This document shows positions 8,741-18,004 of a stretch of 64,000 bases of DNA, in pieces. Position numbers and translations under genes: made by a program. Position 1 is the first letter of the stretch, and each line of letters begins with the position of its first letter. Under the pieces are notes generated by a model that worked only from the letters and a program-made list of their open reading frames with translations, ran no database searches and was not told the origin of the DNA. The DNA is from Bacteroidota bacterium (GTDB lineage: Bacteria; Bacteroidota; Bacteroidia; B-17B0; Aurantibacillaceae), in contig JANYGK010000053.1 in assembly GCA_025362395.1 (NCBI GenBank), positions 1 to 64,000 on the forward strand, read 5' to 3'.

Positions 8741-8784
8741 TTGAACTATTTGGCAAAATTAGGTCAAAAAAAGGGGGGGTGCAA
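8741..8784 (-). promoter_or_regulatory. glnN promoter with homopolymer spacer and dyad
   Basis: Minus strand TTG (8784-8782), exactly 20 bp, then TAATTTTG (8761-8754), a full match to TAnnTTTG; the predicted start is about 30 nt before the ATG. The spacer holds an A7G7 run (+ strand 8766-8779). An imperfect inverted repeat, TTGAACTA-N11-TAGGTCAA (8741-8748 and 8760-8767), is centred on the -7 element and could be an operator. Confidence 0.7.
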
Positions 8785-8968
8785 GAAAAAAAGTTAACTT
8801 TTTTTGAAAATTATTTTGAAAAAAGAAAGTGGATATTTAAAACATCACGATTAAGTTAGAAAGTTATGCGTACTGTTTTAAGCGCCTGCTATCAGAAAAT
8901 ATTACAGTATTAAAAATTAACGCTTATAAAATGCTATTCAAGATTTAAATAAGTAATATGTACTTTTT

Positions 8969-9994
8969 CTAAATCATCTTGAGATACAACATAAAAGATC
9001 CCGGTTTTTCATTGAAATTTGCAGAACTGAAATCAAAGTGGATATTATCTTCATGTTTAAGGATTAATGATGCATATTTTTTAGTTGAAGTTAAAACCAT
9101 GCCCGAAGAGTTTTTAAGCCTGTCAAATTCTTTGACCTGATCACTATCAGATACATTAAGATTTTCTGTTACATTATTAAAAAACGTAAACGTTTTTTTG
9201 TTATGGGATATACTTGTAATATTTTTGAAAAACCCGGGATTGGGAGAGCCTTCATAATAATGTGATGTATTTCCTTTAGCATATTCATTATTACCAAGCG
9301 CATGCGTATACATTCCTTTTGATTTATAGGGGATGTGATTAAAATTTATAATATTGCCGACTTTATCAAATGTGAAAATTCCAATGTCGTCTGTTCTCGT
9401 ATCTACATAATCTCCTTTTAAATAAGACCTGAATGACTGAAAGATCAATTGATCTCTGTCGTCATCGTCTACATTAAAACTTATAGGAATATTAAATACA
9501 TATATTTTATTTTTTTCATCTACACTATTTATATTTTTATAAGCAGTGTGTAGCTTTTTTTGAGTGATCTCATATTTGTCACTTATTTTTAATACATCCT
9601 TCGATAAGCTTAAAACGGTAACATCTGTTGCTAAAGGTTTATCATAATTAAAGTCCTTTCCTAGAGAATAAGTGTTACAAAGAACAAATTTAGGTTGTTT
9701 ATTCTTTGTTTCAGAAAATTGACCGCTAATACGAGAGCCCGGTGCAAAACTTTTTTCGATTACAAGCGGAAGATCTTGAAGCGCATTATCAGCAAATTTA
9801 TAAATTATGGTCTCCTGTTCTTTTTGACTTATTCTACCCACGCTTTTAGATTCCTGCGCATAATTAACGGCAAAATAATAAGCCTTGTTTAATTGAATAT
9901 TAGAAAGCCGATTCACGTAGGCATATTTTTTCTCGATATTCTTGGAAAAAGTCGAGATTAATTTGTGACGATAAGAATAGCCGGATATTTTCAA
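8969..9994 (-). pseudogene. Hypothetical protein, probable 3' part of a frameshifted gene
   Basis: 341 codons are open, but the only available start is a TTG overlapping the stop of the upstream ORF; no in-frame ATG occurs until beyond residue 200, and there is no signal peptide. The sequence reads as a continuation of the 175-aa ORF before it. One extra T in GATTGAAA at the junction would fuse the two into a single secreted protein of about 515 aa. No domain is recognised; the C-terminal half is rich in Asn/Asp/Lys and beta-strand-like. Alternatively it is a separate, translationally coupled gene with a TTG start. Confidence 0.55.
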
Positions 9995-10518
9995 TCATTT
10001 ATATTATCATTGATTCGTACAAAGGTTGTAAGATAATAGGTTTCTAAAGAGTCACATTTAGTAATATCAAAAAAGTAGTTACCTAAAGTAAGATGGCTCC
10101 GGGTTAAGCCTTCATAGCTTATAAGTTCTTCTTCGCTAATTTTTTCCCCTGTTTTAGGATTAATTATGAATTTAAAAAATTTAATATCAACCCTTGTACT
10201 AAATGACATAAAAAAAACCACCGTATTATTAATCTCATATATGCCTGACACTTCAACCTTTCCTTCTTTTTTTGAAACCAATTCCCATATCTCTTTTTGT
10301 AATTCCAGTTTAGCTTCTTTATCATATCTCTTCATGAAAAATTTACTACGATGCTTGTCGGCATAAAAAAAAAGTGAAGAGCCGTCATTTAAGCCCAATA
10401 AGTAATGCCAGGTATTTATTTGATCGATTTCGTCACTGCTTGTTTTACTTATTATTGATTGGGATTGACTATTTAATGTTATAAAAACAATTATGGCAAT
10501 AAAGAGTATCTTTTTCAT
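9991..10518 (-). CDS. Hypothetical secreted protein (5' part of probable frameshifted gene)
   Basis: 175 aa with a Sec signal peptide (MKK, hydrophobic core, cleavage near SQSQS). No known domain is recognised; the mature part is mixed alpha/beta. It ends with no natural domain boundary, and the next ORF overlaps its stop by 4 bp in the -1 frame, so I treat the two as one disrupted gene unless a real ribosomal frameshift or separate start is shown. Confidence 0.5.
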   Translation of the reverse strand: MKKILFIAIIVFITLNSQSQSIISKTSSDEIDQINTWHYLLGLNDGSSLFFYADKHRSKFFMKRYDKEAKLELQKEIWELVSKKEGKVEVSGIYEINNTVVFFMSFSTRVDIKFFKFIINPKTGEKISEEELISYEGLTRSHLTLGNYFFDITKCDSLETYYLTTFVRINDNIND

Positions 10519-10574
10519 TTGCTGTAGCTACGGAGGTAAGTAGAATTGTAAAATTAATACTATTTTTACACTTG

Positions 10575-12623
10575 ATGAATTTTTTGTTTCCCACATTTTT
10601 AATTGGTTTAGCGGCAATAGCCATTCCTATTATTATTCATCTTTTCAATTTCAGAAAATACAAAAAAATATACTTCACCAATGTTCAATTTCTTAAGGAA
10701 TTAAAGCAGGAAAGCGACAGCAAGTCTAAATTAAAAGAGCTGCTTATTTTAGCCATGCGCATTTTGGCTATTGCCTGTTTGGTATTTGCTTTCGCGCAAC
10801 CTTTTATTCCGGGCAAAACAAAAATGCAGCAAGGAGAAAAAGCCGTCAGTATTTATATTGATAATTCCTTTAGCATGGAAGGCACCAATAAAACAGGCAC
10901 TTTGCTGGAAAATGCCAAGACAGATGCAACTGAGATTGTGAACTCATTTAATGCGAGCGATAAGTTTCAATTATTAACAAACGATTTTGAAGGGAAGCAC
11001 CAACGCTTTTTAAGTAGAGAAGAATTTGTGGAACAGTTGAATGATGTGAAAATTTCTTCCGCTACAAAAAATTTAACAGATGTGATCAAACGTCAGCAGG
11101 ATTTTTTACAAAATAGCGGTTCCAAAAATAAGCGATTATTTGTTTTAAGCGATTTTCAAAAAAATACATCTCTTATTTCGAAGCAGGACATTGATACGAA
11201 TGTTGTTATTAATTTAATTCCTATTGTTTCTTCGGAAGTAACTAACATATACATTGATAGTATTTGGTTTGAGACGCCCGTGCAGCAGCTTGGCACGCAA
11301 CAAATGGTACATGCTGCTATTATTAATAAAAGTACTAAAGATATTGAAAACGGGAGCTTAAAATTATTTATTAATGATAAGCAGGTATCCTTAAATTCAT
11401 TTAACGCAACAGCAGGCAGCAAAGTGGATGTAAGCATTGGATTTACCGTAAAAGCAAAAGGCATTAATAAAGGCATGCTGAAAATAGAAGATTATCCAAT
11501 TACGTATGACGATATATTTTATTTTACCTTTAATGCTCAATCTACCATTAGCGCACTTGTTATTAACGGAAAAGAAAGTAAAACAGCCGGCAATTTTAAG
11601 TCTTTAATGCAGGATGACAGCTTATTTTTATTTGCAGAAAATAGTGAGTCAACCATTGATTACAGTATCTTTCCTAAATTAAATTTAATTGTGCTGAATG
11701 AGCTTACAGGCATCACAACCGGCCTGGCAGCCGAGCTTCAAAAATTTGTTGCTAACGGAGGAAGCCTTGTTATTTTCCCGGCTAAAAAACCGGATCTATT
11801 ATCTTACAGTGAAGCGTTTAAAAACCTACAACTTCCTTTAATTACCGGGTTGGATACGAGTAATACAAAAACGCAAACCATTAATTTTGAGCAGGGATTA
11901 TATGAAGGTGTTTTTGAGAAGATCGACCAAAAGATGGATCTGCCAAAGGTTTATGAGCATTACCGCTTTACACAAAACACAAAAAGCAATTCGCAAAATG
12001 TAATAGTTCTTCAAAACGGGAACCCATTGCTGTTACAATATAACATAGGTACAGGAAAAATTTACGTATTTGCTATTCCTTCCGATGAGTCGGCTTCTAA
12101 TTTTATAAAACATGCGTTGTTTGTTCCAACGCTTATTAAAATAGCTATTCTAAGCTTAAAGCCTGATCCTTTATATTATAAAACTGCAGCCAACGAATCT
12201 ATTGATTTAGTTAATTCATCAAATTATTCGGATAAACCTTTACACATTATTAATACAACAAAAACAACTGATGTGATTCCGGAACACCGGTTAGTAAATA
12301 ATACAACTCATTTATTTACGCAAAATCAAATTACGCAGGCAGGGTGGTATAATGTGATGAATAATGATTCTGTTTTAAAAGGATTAGCCTTTAATTACGA
12401 CAGGCGTGAGTCTGATCTTAATTTTTATAATACTGACGAAATTCAAAAGCAAATAGATGATACAGGGCTGAGGAACATTCATATTATTGAGTCAGGTGAA
12501 AAAAAGCTGTCTGCTACTTTGCAGGAAGTGAATGACGGGAAAAAATTATGGAAATTATTTTTAATTTTAGCTTTGGGATTTTTAGCAGCTGAAATTTTAA
12601 TAATAAAATTGTTTAAAAATTAG
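10575..12623 (+). CDS. BatA/vWA-type membrane protein (aerotolerance family N-terminus)
   Basis: 682 aa from the ATG at 10575; the ORF track adds a TTG codon in front. The N-terminus is the BatA double-transmembrane domain: FLFPTFLIGLAAIAIPIIIHL, a basic loop with FRKYKK, then a second helix. A von Willebrand A-like domain follows (about residues 90-210, with DNSFSMEG resembling the MIDAS DxSxS), then a beta-rich region, and a last transmembrane helix at the extreme C-terminus. Family members sit in the inner membrane with most of the protein periplasmic and may act in envelope assembly; the exact role is not established. It stands alone, divergent from the 9991 gene. Confidence 0.75.
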   Translation: MNFLFPTFLIGLAAIAIPIIIHLFNFRKYKKIYFTNVQFLKELKQESDSKSKLKELLILAMRILAIACLVFAFAQPFIPGKTKMQQGEKAVSIYIDNSFSMEGTNKTGTLLENAKTDATEIVNSFNASDKFQLLTNDFEGKHQRFLSREEFVEQLNDVKISSATKNLTDVIKRQQDFLQNSGSKNKRLFVLSDFQKNTSLISKQDIDTNVVINLIPIVSSEVTNIYIDSIWFETPVQQLGTQQMVHAAIINKSTKDIENGSLKLFINDKQVSLNSFNATAGSKVDVSIGFTVKAKGINKGMLKIEDYPITYDDIFYFTFNAQSTISALVINGKESKTAGNFKSLMQDDSLFLFAENSESTIDYSIFPKLNLIVLNELTGITTGLAAELQKFVANGGSLVIFPAKKPDLLSYSEAFKNLQLPLITGLDTSNTKTQTINFEQGLYEGVFEKIDQKMDLPKVYEHYRFTQNTKSNSQNVIVLQNGNPLLLQYNIGTGKIYVFAIPSDESASNFIKHALFVPTLIKIAILSLKPDPLYYKTAANESIDLVNSSNYSDKPLHIINTTKTTDVIPEHRLVNNTTHLFTQNQITQAGWYNVMNNDSVLKGLAFNYDRRESDLNFYNTDEIQKQIDDTGLRNIHIIESGEKKLSATLQEVNDGKKLWKLFLILALGFLAAEILIIKLFKN

Positions 12624-12700
12624 TCCCGTAGCTTCAGTATTACAGGGATGTGATAGAGAATGTTTAGAATATAAAAAATAAGTCATAATATAAACCTATT

Positions 12701-12738
12701 AAAGTCTGCGCAGCTCTGCGAAATCTGCGGGAAAATTT
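12701..12738 (+). repeat. Extragenic 'CTCTGCG' repeat, copy 1
   Basis: Tandem degenerate units GTCTGCG / CTCTGCG / ATCTGCGG followed by AAAATTTAAA, ending 4 bp before the dihydroorotase ATG. The element at 51511-51558, before ccmE, has the same motif, orientation and position relative to the start codon. Confidence 0.55.
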
Positions 12739-12742
12739 AAAG

Positions 12743-14008
12743 ATGAATATACTCATAAAACAAGCTACTGTTGTAAATACGGCGAGCCCATATAATGGCA
12801 AAGTAGTGGATATATTAATTGAGAGAGGAGTGATCACTCAAATAAAAAAATCAATTACTCCCGAGAAGGGAATAAAAACAATAGAAGCGGAAGGTTTATA
12901 TGTATCGTTAGGTTGGTTAGACATGCAGGTAAATTTTTGTGACCCGGGTAACGAACATAAAGAAACATTAGATAACGGCTTGAAGACTGCTGCTAAAGGT
13001 GGTTTTACGGGAGTATGCGTGATGAGTGGCACTAACCCACCGCTACATAACAAAGCACAAATTGAATATGTTGTAAACAGGGCAAAGGATAATTTGGTAA
13101 ATGTTTTCCCGATTGGAACGATCAGTCATAACAGGGAAGGGAAGGACCTTTCGGAAATGTACGATATGCAGCTTGCAGGAGCAGTGGCTTTCAGTGATTA
13201 TAAAAAAGCGATACAGGATGCGGGATTAATATTAAGAGCGTTACAATATTCGCAAAATATTAACAGCTTTATTATTACACACGCCGATGATAAAACTATT
13301 TCGCATGGCGGGCAAATGAATGAAAGCGTTGTTTCTACAAAGCTTGGTTTAAAAGGGATTCCTGCTCTGGCGGAAGAGCTTATGATACAACGTAATTTAC
13401 AAATACTGGAATATACAAGCGGCAAAATACATTTTCCTACCATAAGTACAAAAGGAAGCATTGATTTGATTAAAAAAGCAAAGGCTAACGGTTTAAACGT
13501 TACCTGCGGTGTGGCGGCACATAATTTATTACTGGATGAAACAGAATTAGAAAGCTTTGATACGAATTATAAGCTGAATCCGCCCCTCAGATCAAAAGAT
13601 GATGTAAATGCACTAAAAAGAGCTTTAGAAAATGGGATTATAGATGTGGTTGTAAGTGACCATAATCCACAGGATATTGAAAGTAAAGATTTAGAGTTTG
13701 ACCTGGCAGACAGTGGCATTGTGGCTTTGCAAACAGCGTTTAATTGTTTGGTTACAGCGATGCCCAAAATTACTCCCGAAAAAATAGGAGAATGTTTGGC
13801 AGAGAACCCGAGAGCTATTTTAGGATTTGAAAATAACATGATCAAAGAGGGGCAAGACGCTAACCTCACTTTATTTACGTTGACAGGCAAAACCACACTT
13901 TCAGAAAAAGACATTGTTTCTAAATCGAAGAACACACCATTTATAGGAAAAACATTACAGGGAAAAGTAATTGGCGCTATTAATAATGATAAGATCGTTT
14001 TAAATTAA
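12743..14008 (+). CDS. pyrC: Dihydroorotase-like amidohydrolase (degenerate metal site)
   Basis: 421 aa, with the length and fold of multifunctional-complex-type dihydroorotase, which cyclises carbamoyl-aspartate to dihydroorotate in pyrimidine synthesis. The SDHNPQD segment near the C-terminus matches the family's SDHAP motif. The N-terminal metal motif DxHxHxRxPG is instead DMQVNFCDPG, so both zinc-binding histidines are missing. Similar sequences annotated PyrC occur across Bacteroidota, so the change is probably conserved. It may be a non-catalytic partner (PyrC') or an altered enzyme. carB, the pathway's first enzyme, lies about 15 kb away. An extragenic repeat abuts the start. Confidence 0.7.
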   Translation: MNILIKQATVVNTASPYNGKVVDILIERGVITQIKKSITPEKGIKTIEAEGLYVSLGWLDMQVNFCDPGNEHKETLDNGLKTAAKGGFTGVCVMSGTNPPLHNKAQIEYVVNRAKDNLVNVFPIGTISHNREGKDLSEMYDMQLAGAVAFSDYKKAIQDAGLILRALQYSQNINSFIITHADDKTISHGGQMNESVVSTKLGLKGIPALAEELMIQRNLQILEYTSGKIHFPTISTKGSIDLIKKAKANGLNVTCGVAAHNLLLDETELESFDTNYKLNPPLRSKDDVNALKRALENGIIDVVVSDHNPQDIESKDLEFDLADSGIVALQTAFNCLVTAMPKITPEKIGECLAENPRAILGFENNMIKEGQDANLTLFTLTGKTTLSEKDIVSKSKNTPFIGKTLQGKVIGAINNDKIVLN

Positions 14009-14018
14009 TAGCTGTATT

Positions 14019-15074
14019 TTGAGTAAACCCACGTTAATTATAGTTACCCCGGGTTTTCCAACAAACGAACAGGATACGTCTTGTTTACCTGCCTTTCAGC
14101 AGTTCGTCCTCTCCTTAAAAACTCAATTTCCACAAAATAATTTAATGGTTATTTCCTTTCAATATCCTTTCGAAAAAAAAGAATATACTTGGAACGGGAT
14201 TAGTGTTATTGCTTTAGGCGGAAAGAACAGGTCTAAATTATTTCGCGTCATGATATGGCTTAAAGCCTATCAAGTATTGAGTAGAATAAAGAAACAACAT
14301 TCTATTATGGGAATTGTAAGTTTATGGGCTACAGAATGCGCTTTAGTTGCAAATACATTTGCTAAAAAAAATAAGTTAAAACACCTGATCTGGATCATAG
14401 GCCAAGATGCCAAAGTGACCAATAAGTATATTGCCCTTATTAAACCTGAACCCGGCCAACTTATGGCTATGAGTGATTTTTTGAAGGATGAATTTTTTAA
14501 GAACCATCACATAACACCGGGCTTTGTTGTTGAGAACGGCATTAAAGAATCGGTATTCCCGGAATTTAATATTAATGAAAGACCTATTGATATATTTGGC
14601 GCGGGCTCGTTGATTCCATTAAAAAACTATAGTTTATTTATTGAATTAATAGCTGAAGTTAAATTAATTTTCCCGGATATACAGGCAGCTATTGCAGGAG
14701 GTGGCGAAGAAAAAAATAAATTACAGGACCTTATTAATAAATATGATCTTAGCAAAACTATAACATTACTTGGCGCCAAAACCCACGCTGAAACATTGGA
14801 TTTAATGAATGCCGGCAAATTGTTTTTGCATACTTCCTTTTACGAAGGTAATTCAACGGTGTTAATGGAGGCATTATATAGTGGCTGTAAAGTCATAAGT
14901 ACGTGCCCTTTATCTCATCAAACAACAGAGAATTTGTTTATTGAAAGGGAGCATACTAGGTTAAAAGAAAAAATCCTAAAACTATTATCTCAAAACAGTA
15001 GTGTTCAAAAAAGAGTGGTGTTTAATACAATGGACAGGTCTGCTCAACGTATCGTTGATCTACTTTTGCAATAG
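14019..15074 (+). CDS. Glycosyltransferase family 4 (GT-B fold)
   Basis: 351 aa from a TTG start; no in-frame ATG is near. The N-terminal Rossmann domain begins with a beta strand and VTPGFP; the C-terminal donor-binding domain has FGAGSLIPLKNY and the HTSFYEGNSTVLMEAL segment, whose E-x7-E pair (EGNSTVLME) is the GT4 retaining-enzyme signature. It transfers a nucleotide-activated sugar to a glycan or lipid acceptor at the cytoplasmic face. It follows the dihydroorotase gene by 10 bp and overlaps the 3' end of a converging GT4 by 15 bp, opening the glycan island. Confidence 0.8.
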   Translation: MSKPTLIIVTPGFPTNEQDTSCLPAFQQFVLSLKTQFPQNNLMVISFQYPFEKKEYTWNGISVIALGGKNRSKLFRVMIWLKAYQVLSRIKKQHSIMGIVSLWATECALVANTFAKKNKLKHLIWIIGQDAKVTNKYIALIKPEPGQLMAMSDFLKDEFFKNHHITPGFVVENGIKESVFPEFNINERPIDIFGAGSLIPLKNYSLFIELIAEVKLIFPDIQAAIAGGGEEKNKLQDLINKYDLSKTITLLGAKTHAETLDLMNAGKLFLHTSFYEGNSTVLMEALYSGCKVISTCPLSHQTTENLFIEREHTRLKEKILKLLSQNSSVQKRVVFNTMDRSAQRIVDLLLQ

Positions 15075-16163
15075 AGAATTTGCAATTGCTTCTATTTTTT
15101 TACCTATTGCCTGCAATGATAATTCTTTATTAAAATGTAAAGCAACTTTTGTACTTAATTCTTCCGGATTAATAGTATGAAGCTGTGATAATTTGTGAAG
15201 CAGGTCGTTTGTATTTCCGGGTTCAAAAAGAAAACCAAGTTGTCCGTTATCGGTCATTTTTAAAAATGATGAAATAGCTGTAGCTAAAGGAATACAGCCG
15301 CATGCCATGGCTTCGCATAAAGCAATGCCGCTGCCTTCGTAGTGTGATCCCGCAATAAAATAATCTGCGGCGCTATACCAATCTTCCAATTCAGGGTGAG
15401 GAACTTTTCCAAGTAAATTAATATAAGTTTGTAAATTATTTGTATCAATATAATTTTTTATTTCTTTTTCCAGCTCATCGGTAGCATATATCATATACAA
15501 CTTAAACTCATTTCCTGACTCTTTAAATTTATGTAACGCTTTTATAACAGTGAGAGGATCTTTATTGTTATCTAACCGCCCGACCCATAAAAACATGAGA
15601 GTGTTGGGGGTGTTTAAACGCTTTCTTGCTTCAGCTTTATCTTTTTTACGAAAGAGGGTTGAGCCTTCCATTACCTCAAAGATTTTATGTTTATCTTTTA
15701 TAATAGCATCCTCTAAAAATACGTCAGCCAATTCTTTTGATGAAAATAAATAGGCATCCGCCCTTGAATAAGCTATTTTTTGAAACAGCCGCTTTACTTT
15801 ATTAATAAAGGGTTTTTCGGCATGGTGTTGAATAATGAGCTTTGTGGTTTTAGGGATGAAGAGCTGTAATATCAGTAGTTGAACCGGGAACATAAAACCG
15901 TGAACCAATATAACTGTAGGATTTTCTTTACAAACATACTTGCATAATTTTAAAGGGAGATAAAAAAATCCGGTACGTCCTTTAACAAATAATTCATTAG
16001 TTTTATTCGGAGGAGTAAATCCGGGTTCTGTAAGTTTAAGATGAGTTACTTCAAAACTCTTGCTCATGCTTTCGTAAACCCTGGAATCTATAGTATGCCG
16101 GTATTCCAAAAAGTCGAATTCAGATCGCCTGACGGCTAAAAATAATATATTGAATAACTTCAT
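15060..16163 (-). CDS. Glycosyltransferase family 4 (GT-B fold)
   Basis: 367 aa. The N-terminal acceptor domain is followed by the nucleotide-sugar domain with FLWVGRLDNNKDP and the signature EGSGIALCEAMACG (E-x7-E), both typical of GT4. It is unlike the neighbouring GT4 outside these motifs. It converges with that gene, the 3' ends overlapping by 15 bp, and is divergent from the GT2 gene at 16218. It probably adds one residue of a cell-surface polysaccharide or glycolipid; the sugar is unknown. Confidence 0.8.
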   Translation of the reverse strand: MKLFNILFLAVRRSEFDFLEYRHTIDSRVYESMSKSFEVTHLKLTEPGFTPPNKTNELFVKGRTGFFYLPLKLCKYVCKENPTVILVHGFMFPVQLLILQLFIPKTTKLIIQHHAEKPFINKVKRLFQKIAYSRADAYLFSSKELADVFLEDAIIKDKHKIFEVMEGSTLFRKKDKAEARKRLNTPNTLMFLWVGRLDNNKDPLTVIKALHKFKESGNEFKLYMIYATDELEKEIKNYIDTNNLQTYINLLGKVPHPELEDWYSAADYFIAGSHYEGSGIALCEAMACGCIPLATAISSFLKMTDNGQLGFLFEPGNTNDLLHKLSQLHTINPEELSTKVALHFNKELSLQAIGKKIEAIANSLLQK

Positions 16164-16217
16164 GAAGTGATATGAGTATAAATTTATTACTTTTAGTTTA
16201 GCTAAAAAATTTTCTTT

Positions 16218-17108
16218 ATGCGTGTCAGCGCGCTTACCATTTTACATAACCGGGTCGATCTTTTTGCTGATACAGTGCGCTCTGTATTAAGTCAGTCACA
16301 TCCTGTACATGAGCTGGTAGTGATTGATGACGGTTCCACGGAAGATGTAAAAAGCTTACTGGACAGCTTTAATGATCCGCGGATACACTATTTCTATTAT
16401 AAAAGAATTGGTGTGATCAGCAAGCTTAGGAACATTGCTATTTTAAAAAGTACCGGCGACTACCTTGCTTTTATTGATTCGGATGACCTTTGGCATGAAG
16501 ATAAAATAAAGATCCATGTAGAAGAAACATTACGCACCGGTTCGGATATTTCATTCAGTGATTGCCAATTATTTAATGCGGAAGGTAATGTCGGGAAAAA
16601 TGTAGCGCATCAAATGTATGGTAAAGAAATTGATGTGTTTAAAGAACTTACTGTGCATAATATATCCCTGGCATTTGGGACAAATATTTTTTATAAAAAA
16701 GAGATTAATAGGAATGTTCCTTTATTGGATGAGCGTTTATTTGTAGGAGAGCATGATTTGATCGTTCGACTTTCTGCAAAGTATAAGAGTATTTTTATTC
16801 CGCGTGTTTTAAATTATATCAGGCGGCATGACAGGAATACGAGTAAAGAAAATACGATTCTGGATACTATTTCTCCTTTGGAATATAACAGGACCGTGGA
16901 TAAGCTTTTGGCTGAAGGTGCGCTCTCAAAGCAACAATGCCATGTTATTAAAGCAAGAAATTACAGTAAGGTTGGAGGGTATTACTTATATAAAAAACTA
17001 TATAAAAAAAGCAGGAAATACCTTGTACGATCTCTATTGTTAGATTTTCAATTTTATTATCTGAAGATCTTTCTTAAGATAGTTCTGCACGAAATAAAAA
17101 ACCGTTGA
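16218..17108 (+). CDS. Glycosyltransferase family 2 (GT-A fold)
   Basis: 296 aa. The GT-A domain spans about residues 1-200, with VVIDDGSTED (nucleotide-binding loop) and FIDSDDLWH (the DxD-type motif binding metal and UDP-sugar). EHDLIVRL may hold the catalytic base. The C-terminal about 80 residues are basic and helical, suggesting membrane association. It starts 54 bp from the divergent GT4 and converges with the GNAT gene. It is an inverting transferase of the surface-glycan island with unknown sugar specificity. Confidence 0.8.
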   Translation: MRVSALTILHNRVDLFADTVRSVLSQSHPVHELVVIDDGSTEDVKSLLDSFNDPRIHYFYYKRIGVISKLRNIAILKSTGDYLAFIDSDDLWHEDKIKIHVEETLRTGSDISFSDCQLFNAEGNVGKNVAHQMYGKEIDVFKELTVHNISLAFGTNIFYKKEINRNVPLLDERLFVGEHDLIVRLSAKYKSIFIPRVLNYIRRHDRNTSKENTILDTISPLEYNRTVDKLLAEGALSKQQCHVIKARNYSKVGGYYLYKKLYKKSRKYLVRSLLLDFQFYYLKIFLKIVLHEIKNR

Positions 17109-17116
17109 GGTTCATT

Positions 17117-18004
17117 TCAAAAAATATCAATATCAGTAAATTGAAATTTTAAATTGCCGGTGTTATAAGTTCCGCTTAGGTTTTTAATTATAACGGCAAA
17201 GCCCGGTTCCGGCTTTACAAGTTTTGATAAGGCTGCGTTTAATTGGTTTTGCGGAGATACCATAAAAGTAATAGAAGATGTATTTGTTAAATTTTGAATG
17301 GTTTTAATAAGTTGCTGGACTATCTCTTTTTTAAAAGGAGACAATCCGCCAATCCATCCACCTTTCGACACATTTATCCAAAACGATGTTTCGTTTTCCT
17401 GAACAATTAAATTTTGACTGTAACTTTTTTTATAGTTTATGTAATTTTTGCTGTAAACAACTCCATCATAACCCTCTTCAACTAATGAGTTATTTATAGT
17501 ATCGTTTTTTTTCTTAAAATGTATTAATCCCAGCTTCCTGTATAATAATTTATACGGAGTATTTGTAAATTGAAAGCTGAACCTGTTCAATGTTTCGGCA
17601 TGAGTAAAACCAAGTTTTTGAATAAAGCCGGGATAAGAATTTTGATTCGGAAAGCCAAAAACGAAATGAATGCCTTGTTTTTTCGCCAACTCAAACGTTT
17701 GTTTGGCAAGGGTTACAAATAATCCTTTTTTTCGATGATTTGGATGCGTCATCGTATCACACGACTGGGCGGCTAAAACGAGTTGTTTATTAATAGAAAC
17801 AATAATTGGCACAACACCATAATAGGCAATAGGTATTTCGCCTTCAAATGCTAAAAAGCCAATATATTCTGCGCCTGTATAAGACGTGTTATATTTTAAA
17901 TCGAAATAATGTTTAGCGCATTTTTTTTGGTATACGGCTTCAAAGAGTATATACAACCCATTTATATTTTCCGCATTGAGCTTAACTATATTATAATTAC
18001 TCAT
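17117..18004 (-). CDS. GNAT family N-acyltransferase
   Basis: 295 aa from the ATG at 18004; the ORF track start at 18049 lies inside the upstream gene. The N-terminal half is a GNAT fold: HPNHRKKGLF is the acetyl-CoA pyrophosphate-binding Q/RxxGxG/A-type loop, and FGFPNQNSYPGFIQKLGF is the terminal strand-helix typical of this family. The C-terminal half may be a second degenerate GNAT-like domain. Such proteins in polysaccharide loci acylate amino sugars or nucleotide sugars. It overlaps the deacetylase gene by 8 bp. A deacetylase next to an acyltransferase suggests exchange of the N-acyl group on an amino sugar. Confidence 0.7.
   Translation of the reverse strand: MSNYNIVKLNAENINGLYILFEAVYQKKCAKHYFDLKYNTSYTGAEYIGFLAFEGEIPIAYYGVVPIIVSINKQLVLAAQSCDTMTHPNHRKKGLFVTLAKQTFELAKKQGIHFVFGFPNQNSYPGFIQKLGFTHAETLNRFSFQFTNTPYKLLYRKLGLIHFKKKNDTINNSLVEEGYDGVVYSKNYINYKKSYSQNLIVQENETSFWINVSKGGWIGGLSPFKKEIVQQLIKTIQNLTNTSSITFMVSPQNQLNAALSKLVKPEPGFAVIIKNLSGTYNTGNLKFQFTDIDIF

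Noticed and set aside
12701-12738. Short TCTGCG repeats considered as a riboswitch
   Set aside because: No stable conserved fold is visible and the second copy precedes an unrelated gene; better described as an extragenic repeat.
13198-13935. Minus-strand ORFs inside the dihydroorotase gene
   Set aside because: Frame shadows of a well-supported gene.
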